DNA of 64,000 nucleotides from Malania oleifera (lineage: Eukaryota > Streptophyta > Magnoliopsida > Santalales > Ximeniaceae), in contig NC_080423.1 of the NCBI RefSeq assembly GCF_029873635.1, forward strand, positions 111,617,087 to 111,681,086. The letters run 5' to 3'. Shown piece by piece: positions 38,101 to 50,100 of this stretch; position 1 is the stretch's first letter; each line of letters begins with the position of its first letter. Below the pieces are notes generated by a model, which made no database searches, had not been told where the DNA came from, and saw only the letters and a program-made list of their open reading frames with translations. A program made the translations under genes and the position numbers.

Positions 38101-41100
38101 TTTCAAAAGTCTATCTGACCTTATCAAAGTACTTACCCTTTAGAAAGGGCAGATCAGCAATAACTATCTCAGCAGAGCTTTATTCGCTTTCCTATCAGGG
38201 GCTCCTGAAATGATCATATAATTTGGGGTGAGACACCTCTCAATAAAGGAAGATAAACTAATACTAGTGTGTGACAACATGAGTTTTTCGTGTTATACAT
38301 AAAGCATATAAATGCGTATCAAGTAAATATGTCTGTAACATTTCTGGGAAAAATATGTATAATCATAACATGGCAGAACATAATGGATTTTCATAGCATA
38401 TTTTATCTCATATAATAATAATAATACGAAAGCAACCCTAATAGGTTAGTTGACTGTTGTTATGTATTACCCCCACATGATTGGGTTGTGTGGCTTGAAG
38501 GCTGGACCTGACAATAGTTGGCCGACCACTGCCAAGTTAAAAGTACAGTTTGTAAGTCCGATGGGTCTGCCAGACCTGGTCTGTACACCAGGGGTGCTCA
38601 CACTTCTTAAAACCACATCGACTATCCGTCCTCACGCTACTCCGTACAGAAGCATTAACACAATATTGTGATGATCATGAACACATAGCAACGGTACCGT
38701 GCAAGTGTTAGCCTAACCGAGCCAACCAGGTTCTGATAACATATAGCATATAATGAAACTGTGATACATGGATATTTCATATTATTAATTGCCAAATCAA
38801 TATCATCACATCAGTTGGCATATATATATGTACATCAAGAAAATCATTAGCCCGTACACCTGCATTTCATATTTTATCATAGCTCGGTCCGTACGCCGGT
38901 AAAACATATCCATAACTTGACCTGTACGCTGGCAAAATATATCCATAGCTCGGCCTGTACACCGGCAAATCATATTTATAGCTCGGCTTGTACCCCGGAA
39001 AATCATATAAAATTCTCGGCCCGTACGTCAGTTTTTCATTATAAAAATCCATAATATTATCATGTTCACAGAAAATAGTAATTCATCATAATTTCTACTC
39101 ATGCCACACAAAATGGGTATACATATGTCCAAAACATATCATCATTTTTAACAATATTTTCCAACATAATGCATAATCATATATATATATATATATATAT
39201 ATATAAACATATATTTCCCTAAAATCAAATATTATAAAATTATACTTATTTTTCATAAAACATCCAGCTTAGTTTATCCCCTTACTTGGATCCTGAAAAG
39301 CCCCAAAGAAAAACAGTCCTGCACTTGCAGGGTTCCCCGTTCAACATCCAGAAAATGATATTTTCTAGAACTAAACTTTAGTATTTCTGTGCGTATTACG
39401 CTTTCTACAATTGTCAGGAAGTCAAATATTGAGTAGAAAGCCTTACCTTGGATTTGGGATGGATTCCGAATTAGCCCCACCAACGATGTACTCAGGCAGA
39501 TATGCAAAGAACTTCCCCAGGAGTGTCGTGGTGGTTTCAGATCGTCGAACCGGCAGAAGATAGACCCGAAATCTTAGAGAGAAGTAAGGGAAAATGAAAT
39601 GAGGAGAGAGAGAGACATTCCCGCAGGTTTTTTGGCCATAAAATGAAGGTTAAACCTATTTATACACTAGCCTTTGTCGACGAGGTCTAGAAGGTAACTC
39701 GTCGACAAACTCTCCCCCTCGTCGACGAAATTCAGAGCTGCACAAATATCCTCTTGGTATCTTCTTGTTGACAAAGCGCACCCTCGTTGACGAGCCCAAT
39801 ATGCCGCGTCGTCGACGAACGCGAACTGTGTCCCCTTTTTAATTTCCTTTTCCTCCCTCTTCATTATTTAAATATTATAATTTCTCTGGGTCACTACAAT
39901 ATGTCCCAGAAATATAAGTGTGAATCATCTTAGCGCGGAATTAGGATTTTAAATGAAGTTGTCCGAGCCAACTAAGGATTCATACGTATCTATAGTTCTA
40001 ATTCAAATGGCTTCCCAAAAATACTACAGTATCCAAAATCAAAGATGATCATTTAACTTTAATAAATGAAAAGGCCCACTAAAAATAAATTACCAATAGT
40101 GCTTGTAGAGAATACCAATTCAGAATGGGTCATCTCACACAAGTTGTGCGTTCTCATCTGTTAGTCATTAACAGAAATTTAAACATGTATTTAGCTTCCA
40201 CAGGAAATCTGGAATACGACATCTCAGTCTGCTTCTGCTGCTCATTAAAGAAACACAGATATATTTGCTAATGTTCACACATCTAGAGTATAAGCTATAT
40301 GTTTTGCCAACTTTAGGGTCAACAAAAGTTTCACATGCCACCAATTACTTGTCAGCTTCTGAAACAAGCGAAAGTTGTTATTTTTCTTGTTAATATCTTT
40401 TTAAAAATGCATCCTTGTGACAATGCTCAAGTAATGACTTTTTTAGATTCCGCCTTTCATTGAAAAATTAACCATAAAGAGAGCCTCATGCACTCCAAAG
40501 GCTCTTGTTTTTGGGTGCTAACTCTGCGCGGGGCTTCACGTGTGATATAAATGTTTTGCTAGAAATTTGCTTGAAATTCTTTAAATTTTAATTGTCTTGA
40601 CCAGGCCTTTCTAAATGCTAGGCAGTGTATGGTTTGGGCCTTTGGGATTTACTTTTAACCAGGCCCGTCTTTTGTTGAACTTGTTTTTGTGCTGTTGACA
40701 TTGCTATGTAATTACATTACTTTGCTTCTTGGTTTAGATTGTATTCAACTTGGGTTTCTACCTAGGAATATCGCAAAGTGGGTTGCTCCTTTGTGGGACA
40801 TTGGCTTCTTCAAATTCTCTGGATATGTTCATCCTGATGAAGTACTTGCAGCTGCTTTACAAGGAACCAACAGAAAAGTACAACTGATACTATATGTGTC
40901 ACAGGCATGATGTGTGAACCAGTTCTTGGAGTTTGTCTTATATATCTATTGGTTATCGAATTACTTATTGTAGCACATATTTAATAATTTTTTGCATAAG
41001 CATTTACGAACATTATGATGCCCTTTGTGCAGGGGCCTAGTTTTTTAAATATATCAGGTATGTTGCAACCTGAGCATGTATCAGCAATATGCTCACTTGT

Positions 41101-44100
41101 TGCATCAATTCAGAGGTGTTCAGGTCTCTGGCGACTACAAGAGGTAACAGTACTGTTGCGAAAGTTGCACCTTTTCACTATTGGCCACTAAATATATTAG
41201 TGGGCTCATTGCATTGTCAACATTTCAACCATTAGATTCACTGACACTGGTACATGGCAAAGACACTGGGATGTGGGAAATTTTAAAAGAAGAATTTATA
41301 GATGATTAATATGTATAAATTTCTTCACTCTAAATCAAATGTTTGAATTTGATATAAGAGCCTTTGATCAACATGAAGTTTTTAATCATAAGCATGATCA
41401 ATGTTTTTAGCAAAAGAAGAAAATTCTACTAAAGGATCTGGAATGTACAAAAGGGAGAATAAGAAATCTTTCTAATCAAAACAGGAAAAACAAGTAGTAA
41501 ACAATGAAGGGGGGAAAAAAACACCAATCAAGCCAACAAGTAAAAATCCCTAACAGAATTAAAAAAATAGAAATAAATGAAGCTACGATCAAATATTGAT
41601 GAAGCAATGCTAGCCAAATCCTTTGCATATAAAGAAATGGCACTTTTGGAGACCCATTAGCAAATCACCAAGGCAAGGCCAAAAATAAATAAAAGCTAGT
41701 CTACACTCCAGGAAGCTAGATCTTGTTGAATAATTGGGTGAAATGGAAGACCAACTTGCGATGATAGTTCTCTCCCTTTATTAATAATATATCTCAAAGT
41801 ACATATCAATTACCATAATACCCTTACTAATATTTGTTAACATAACACTCACACTCGTAACAATGCTAAATGATTAAGGTAATCATCAACACTCCCCCTC
41901 AAGCTGGAGCGTATATATCATATGCTCTTGATTTGTTACAAATGAATTTAACACGAGCATCCCCCGAGGCTTTAGTAAATAAGTCAGCAAACTGCAAATC
42001 AGACTTCTCATGAGTGGTGGTAATGAGCTTTTACACAAGTTTCTGCCAAACAAAATGGCAATTAACTTTAATGTGTTTTGTTCGCTCATGGAACACTAGG
42101 TTGGAAGCAGTATGAAAGACAACTTCATTATTTCACATCTGCTCTATAGATTGAGAATGTGGAAAACCTAGTTCTTCCAACACGTTCTTCAACCACACAA
42201 GTTCAGATGTAGTGTGAACCATGACCTTATACTCTGACTCAACACTTGACTTGGCCTCCACAATTTGTTTCTTAGTCCTCTAGAAACCAAGTTTCCACCA
42301 AGAGGATATAGTACCCAGTTGTGGATCTTCTATCAGAAGGTGACTTGGCCCAATCTGCATCAGTATATCCCTAAATATGAGTTTGACCTCAATATTGATA
42401 TAAGATACCTCTCCTAGGTGCACTTTTGAGATATCTCAAGCTGCAAATTATTGCATCCCAGTGACTTGTTCTTGGAGAATCAAGAAACTGACTCACAACA
42501 CTTGTTGTGAAAGATATATCAGGTTGAGTGACCATGAGATAATTCAACTTTGTAACAAGTCTCTGATATTGTCCTGGGTTGGGCAACAAATCACCCATAT
42601 CTTGCACTAGCTTACTATTAGGATCTATAGGTGTATGAAGAACATACTTCCTCTATGATAAGATGGTTTTGGTACGAGATCTCGATACTTCTATACCCAA
42701 AAAGTACTTTGATGGTCTCAAATCCTTTGTTTGAAACTTAGTTAGCAGGAAATGCTTTAGGCTTTGAATACCTTGATCATCATTACTAGTAATCACAATA
42801 TCATTTATGTACACAATAAGCGAAATCCTTTCGGATGGAGTATGATGATAAAATATAGAATGATCTATTGCACACCGTTAGAGGCCAAACTCAAGTACTA
42901 CAACACTGAAGCGACCAAACCATGCGCCCATGAAGATTGTTTTAAATCATATAGTGACTTCTTGAGTTGGCACACCAAGCCTGACTACCCCTGAGCAACA
43001 AACCGAGGTGGTTGCTCATATATACCTCCTCCTGAAATCACCATGTAGGAAAACTTTCTTCATGTCTAACTGATGTAAAGGCCAGTGATAGGTGGTGGTT
43101 AAGGAGATGAACAAATGTACTGAGGCAACCAGTGATAGGTGGTGGCTAAGGAGATGAACAAACGTACTGAGGCAAGTTTGGCTACAGAAGAGAACATTTT
43201 TGAATAGTCTAGGCGTACACATGAGTATATCCCTTAGCAGCAAGGCATGCCTTCAATCAAGCCAAGGAACCATCTAGATTAACCTTCATAGTGTACACCC
43301 AACGACAACCAACTAGACTTATCAAGAGGAAGACATACCAAGTCCCAAGTATCATTATCCTGTAGAGCATGCATCTCTTCTATCATTGTAGTCCTCCACC
43401 TAGAATGAGACAGGGCTTTAGAAATAGGCTTGGAAGAGCAATAGAAGACAGGGTACTAACAAAACAATAGTATGAGGGTGAGAAGAAATCATAAGAAACA
43501 AAATTAGAGATTGGATGTTTGTTACAAGTGCATTTACCTTTTCAAACAGTAGTAGGAGGATCAACCAATTGGGGAAGAGGATCATCTGAAGGGGAATTGG
43601 AGGTGTAGAAGTGGAAGCTGGAGAAGGCTCTCCTCCCTTGTGTCACTGCTTGTACACTTGTAGGCTTGGACGATCCAAGCGACAAGATGGACTCAAACTA
43701 GATGAAGATGCAGGAAGACTGGACAAACAAAATAAGTTAGGATCCGGAAGGCTGTTTGATGAAATGCCTCAGAGAGATGTGTATCTTGGACGATGATAAT
43801 TCTCTTCTTTGCAATCTGGTTCAGTTAAATTTGATTAACCAAATTAATCGAAAATTCAGTTTGGTCGGATAATGGTTGGTTAATAAGGCTAATTCAGTCA
43901 GTTTGGTTTTGGAAAATTCTTAACTGAATTTTTTCGGTTAATTCGGTTAATTGACCGAATTGCCCGAACGGGCTGAATGCTCACCCCTACAATCTCGTAT
44001 GTGAAATTAAATCAATTTTTTGTGGAGTCCAAGGTAAGCTTATTCAATCTTACCCAAGGTCCTGAGATGATCATACATGCTCCACTAATGAACTTGAAAA

Positions 44101-47100
44101 ATGATGCTGGTACACTGAAATATGTATCAGACAATCAAAGTTGGATTTCTTTAGATCAACATCAAAATCTTGTGAAGGGAAACCTAATTTATCACAGTGA
44201 ATCTCAAAATATCACAGCTGGGCCTTAATCTGAATGCTGGCAGGCCTTCAAAACACCTACATTTGTATTAACAGTCCAAGATCTAGTAGTGTAGGTCAAA
44301 ATGTTGAAGCCAAGTCAAAATATTGCAAAACACCCAAAATATCATGGCTAAATCAATTTCTTGCAACTCTGGAAAATGCAGAGAATGGCAGTTTCTCACA
44401 CGCATGGGACGTGTTTGCAGCCGGCAAATTTCCTCTAGGGATGGTTTTTTGAATGGAGGTAGATCAAGGGGGTGATGAGATGGTGGTGCCTGTTGCTCCG
44501 GCAAGGTGGAATTTCAAAGGGGTTGGCAGCTGGGAGATTTTATGGTGGTTTGTTGGGCCACAGCCCTGGTCAGATGAAGGTGAAATTGAGGGTAAGGTCT
44601 TTCAGATGTTCTTCCTTTATTGGTGATGGAGATGTAACGAACTAATGCCTGGAGATTACTGTTTGAATGAGGGGTACAATTGCAATTTTTGAAGAAGTTG
44701 CAAAACAATGCTTCAGTTCTGGGGCCTTTCCTGCTATTTCTGAACTTTGTATGCTTTGTAAGATTTGTAGTGATGCACAATGGTTACAGAAATTGAAATT
44801 TAATCAAATTAACTGTAAACCGTTCTGGTCTGTGTCAACAGTGGCAGTGGCAGAAGAGGGGATATTGTTCCAAGGTGCTTTTATACCAAATTGATGTAGA
44901 ACAGAAATAGAAATCAGAGAGAGAGAGAGAGAGAGGGAGGGAGGGAGGAAAAAGGTAGGGGGGGGGGGAGGGAGGTTGCATGAGAGGGAAACCAGTCAAG
45001 AAATTTGTATTCAAAATGATAACTAACTGTTCCATACTTTATGAACAAATCACTTGTACATCTAATATTACATCTAAAACAAATATTTACAAAATAATCC
45101 CAAGTAAAACAAAAAAAACACAAAATAACCCCAAAGTACTTTAAATACACAAAGTAGCCCTAAATTAACCAAACTTATAGAATAATTAGAAGTTTCTCAA
45201 ATGAAAATAAAATCCTAGCTACCATATAGACATCTAAAGCTCTCTGTTGGAGGTTCTCTATCAACTTCCCTTACTGGTGGTAACCCATTGGGCTACTCAG
45301 CTGGCGCGACTTCCTTGAGTTCCTGCAGCAACTTGCTGACACATTTGGGAAGGGAGTGAGCATGAATCTCTATCCAAGAGCATCTAGATGAATCTACAGT
45401 TTTTGCTTTCTTCTATGAGGTTCTTCAATTCAGAAAATGAACAACCATTCAGCCTCCTTTTTTCATTAGAGCATCTTCTTTCACTGGTTTTGCGCCATCC
45501 TTTAGATTTGAAGCAGAAAAGTGTCATCAGGGTGAGCTGTCTTTCAATTGTATTGGTTAGGTCAACCAAGTAGAGAATGTAGCACAGCAGGCATCCATTG
45601 GCACTTTTTCTACCAAACTGAATCTTCTAATTAATTGCTACTCCATGAATGGAGTTCTTAGCCAATCACTGGGTGCCACATAATGTGGCGCAAGGGCAGC
45701 ATGCAAAGCACTGAATCCATGATCCATGCACCTGAAAGACTGATATTGAGCTTCAAATCCTAAAAAGCTTGACCTAGAGTTTCTGTCTCATAAGGTGTGA
45801 GGCTGTGAAGGTAGTGAACTAGGCTGCAAATATAGGCATCTTTCTCCCATTGTTCATGATGTGCCGGCTTCAGAACTGTGCCTGATGACATAAATACTGT
45901 TTTCCTTCAGTTCAGTTGTGATTTTGGCCCAAATGCTGTCCTCTTATTTTCTGAAGGTTGCTTAAAGTAACCTTCAGTCATTATGCAATAGAACAGTGAG
46001 AGGGAGGGAGGGAGAGAGCTAATTGTGAAAGAAGGGAAGAGAATAAATAAAGTTCCTTCTTACAATTATATTTTAAAAATAGAAAATCACAATGATACCC
46101 TTGGGCTACTATTACTTTTTAGTTACAACCATGCTCTGCCCTTTTGCTAGTCTTGTTACATTATGTGTACAAAGTCCCAATATTAGTCTATTTTTTTATT
46201 TTTTTTATTTTTGTTTTTCTTTACAAGGTATTGAGCCGATACAAGTGGCCTGATTTACAAGAAACTGATTTCCTTTATGGTGAGTATTTTTCTGCATGAT
46301 ACTAGACTTTTGAACAGGAAAGCAAATGATATGTACTATAATTTTGAATCTGTTGTTGCTTAGGTTCATCCTCAATTGGTTCATCTGTAAATGCCCAATT
46401 TTTGGCTGCATTTTCAGCTGCTGCTGGGAAAAGATCGTTGCCATTTTCTGAGTCTGAAGAGTCTGACCCACAGGTAAGGTGCAACACTTTTGCTTTTTTG
46501 TACTTGTAACTTGTAACCATGCATGTGAAGTTGTGGGTGCCTATAGATTCATCAATTCATCGGTGCTTGATAGTGGGGATGCTGGAATGCCAGTCAAGAA
46601 TCAAGAAGCCCATCCATCAAAATCATTTTTCCAACCATTGAACGAGTGAAGCATGCAAGTTGTGGGGTTCCGCCTTCACGACACATCCTTTGTTTCTCAG
46701 AGGTATAATAACTTCATCTGTTGAAATGCACTTGTAGTGGACAAAATATGCTTGGACATGTACTATAATCTATGCAATGAACCAGTGGCTTGCCCTGGGA
46801 AAGGAGGAAAGGTAGTTTCTGTATATGTAGAATAACAACAATAAAACCAAGCCTTAAGCCCCACTAGGTGGGATTGGCTACATGAATCCTTTTCCACCAA
46901 TTTATGCGAGCATAGATAATTTTTTTCGACAAATTCAGGGCTATTAAATCCTTATTGACTATCTCATTCCAAATTATTTTAGGTCTACCACTACTCCTTT
47001 TACTACCCCTCAAAATTACTCACTCTTCCTCATTGGCGCTCTGTGGCCTACATTGCAAGTGCCCAAACTATCTAAGTATTATTACTATTTGTTTTTGTTT

Positions 47101-50100
47101 GATAATATAATTTTTTATTGCTTTTATAATAATAACTATTATTTTAATAATTATTATTATTCCTTTTGCTTTTGTCGAACTCCGCCTGTGACGCACTTAA
47201 TGTCCTAATTTTTTCACACACAGCTGGTCCCAAGCCCGGGTTAAGGAGGAGGGTTGCGTTAGGTAGCTGACAGCCAGCGTAAAATTTGTCAGATCACTAT
47301 GATATGAATCCTTATTGAATATTTGTTGGAGCATCCCCTACGAGCGATGTGTTGTATTTGTAGCGGAAAGTGGGCGAGGGTGGGCTACGTCGTCGCCCTA
47401 TAGCGACGCGCCGTGTCGGCGCCCGGTACGGTGTCAAATATGCGAGGGTTCTTGCATCATTCCAGACGTGGGCAGGTAAAAACGTTAGTTCAGGAAACTA
47501 AGATTAGATTAGCAACTTGGAATATAGGGACACTCACGGGTAAAAACATGGAAATTGCGAATACAATGATTAGAAGAATTAATATAATTTGTCTTCAAAG
47601 AAACTATAAGTGGGTGGGGGAGAAAGTTAAAGAAATCGATAAATCAGGATTTAAACTTTGGTACACTGGAAAAGAAAAATATAAGAATGGAGTAGGCATT
47701 ATTATAGACAAAAACTTAAAAGATAGGGTTGAAGATGTAACTAGAGTAAGGGATAGAATTATAAAAATCAAGATGGTAATAGGACAAGAGATAATAAATA
47801 TCATTAGTGCTTATGCTCTTCAAGTTGCCTTAGTAGAAAATCTTAAGAGACGGTTTTGGGAAGATATGGATAGTATTATACAAGGCATGCTAGGAACTGA
47901 GAAAATATTTATAGGAGGAGATCTGAATGGATATGTTAGAAGAGATAATAAAAATTATGAGAGGATACATAGTGGATATGGATATGGAGACAAAAATGAG
48001 TCTGGGGAGATGATATTAGACTTTGTTATGTCATATGATTTTAGTATAATGAATACTTGTTTTAAGAAGAGAGAGAAGAACACTTAATAACCTTTAAAAG
48101 TGGACAAAATAGAAGTCAAATAGATTTTTTTTTTTAACTAGGAGGGTAGATCGTTTATCATGCAAGGATTGTAAAGTTATTCCAGGTGAAGGCCTAACCA
48201 CTAATATAGAGTCTTAGTTTTAGATATATGTATTAAAAAATGGAAGAAAAAGGATAAAATAAATCAGTGTAGGAGAACTAGATGGTAGAACCTAAAAGGA
48301 GAAAATATAATAAAATTTAAAGATAAAATGATCAAAGATGGGGATTGGACCTTAAAGGATGGGATAGATACAAATACTCTTTGGAATAGATTAGCTAGCT
48401 TTATTAAAAAGATAGCAAAAGAAATTTTAGGTGAATCAAGAGGAAGATTCTCGAATAGCAAAGAGAGTTGGTGGTGAGATAAAGATATACAAAAAATCAT
48501 AATGACAAAAAGAATTTGATATAAAACGTGGTAAAAAAGTAGAAACAGAGATAACTTTGAAAAATATAAGGAGGCAAGAAAAGATGCAAAAAGGCCCGTT
48601 AGTGAAGTTAAATATAGATCATTTAATAGTTTGTATGATAGATTAGGTACAAAAGAAGGGGAAAGAGATATATACTTGCTAAAGCTAGAGAAAGGAAGAG
48701 TAAGGACTTAGGAAATGTAAAATTTATAAAAAGTGAGGATGATATTGTCTTGGTTAAGGATGAAGATATTAAAGAAAGATGGTGAAGTTACTTTAGTAAG
48801 TCGTTTAATGAAAACCAAATAGAAGGCTTAAACTTAGAATTGTCAAATGAGGAAAAAACTAAAAATATAAGATTTATTCGTAAAATTAGAGTTAACAAAG
48901 TTAAGTTTGCACTAAAAAAGATGAAAAATGGGAAAGCTATGGGACCAGATAACATCCCAATTGAAGTTTGGAAATACTTGGGTGATAACAGAATTATATG
49001 GTTAACTAGTTTATTTAATACAATTGTAAAAATTAAAAAAATGTCAGATGAATGGAGGAAAAACACTTTAACACCTATATACAAAAATAAAGGAGATATT
49101 CAAAATTGTAATAACTATCGTGGAATTAAACTTATGAGTCATATGATGAAACTATGGGAAAAGGGTAGTTGAACAAAGATTAATGTTAGAAACGAAGATC
49201 TTAGAAAATCAATTTGGTTTTATGCCTGGGAGATCTACCATAGAAGTTATTTATCTTTTAAGAAGATTAATGGAAAAATTTAGGGAAAAGAGGAAGAACT
49301 TGCATATGATATTTATTGACCTTGAGAAAGCATATGATAGAATACCTAAGGGAAGTTCTATGGTGGGTTTTAGAAAAAAAGGGTGTATGTTGTAGGTATA
49401 CTGATGTCATTAAGGATATGTACGATGGAGTAATGACTAGTATAAGGACTATAGATGGAGAAACTAGAGAATTTCCAATTACCATAGGTGTACATCAAGG
49501 ATTTGCTTTGAGTCCTTATCTTTTTGTTTTAGTGATGGATCAATTGACTAAGAGTATTCAAAAGGAGGTTCCATGGTGTATATTATTTGCAGATGATATT
49601 GTATCAATTGACGAAATTAGGGACAGAGTAGAGGCTGAGTTAGAATTATGGAGAGAAGCTTTGGAATCTAGAGGCTTTAGGATAAGTAGAAATATAACAG
49701 AATATATGAAATATAATTTTAGTAATGATAGGAGGAATATTGGAGACAAAGTTAAACTTGATGATGAAGAAATAAATAACACTTGTAGATTTCGAAACCT
49801 TGGATCTATTATGCAAGTTGAAGGAGAAATTGAAGATGGTGTAATGCATAGAGTTAAAACAGGTTGAGTAAAATGGAGAAGTGCTTCAAGTGTGCTATGT
49901 GATCATAGAATACCCTTAAAATTGAAAGGAAAGTTTTATAGGACAGTTATAAGACCAGTTGTGCTATATGGATCAGAATGTTGGGTGACGAAGAAACATA
50001 ATATCCAAAAAATAAAAGTTGCCGAGATGAGAATGCTCAGATGGATGAGTGGTATAATATTGAAAGATAAATTAAGGAATGAACATATTCGTGGTAAGTT

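Larger units (their letters stand above)
29731..39898 (-). mobile_element. Ty3-gypsy LTR retrotransposon with both LTRs, in TDP1-beta intron 5
   Basis: Both LTRs begin TGTAACGACC and end GTCACTACA on the + strand: 29731-32773 (inflated by a 928-bp hAT-like insert) and 37826-39898 (2,073 bp). A perfect 5-bp duplication ATATG lies at 29726-29730 and 39899-39903. On the - strand the primer-binding site TGGTATCAAAGCCT is at 37809-37822, 3 nt from the 5' LTR. A polypurine tract (AAGGAAGGGAGAA) abuts the other LTR. The order gag, protease, RT, RNase H, integrase is that of gypsy. The protein sequence resembles the Del/Tekay chromovirus group from memory. Many stops make it non-autonomous. It lies antisense in a host intron. 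Confidence 0.95.
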
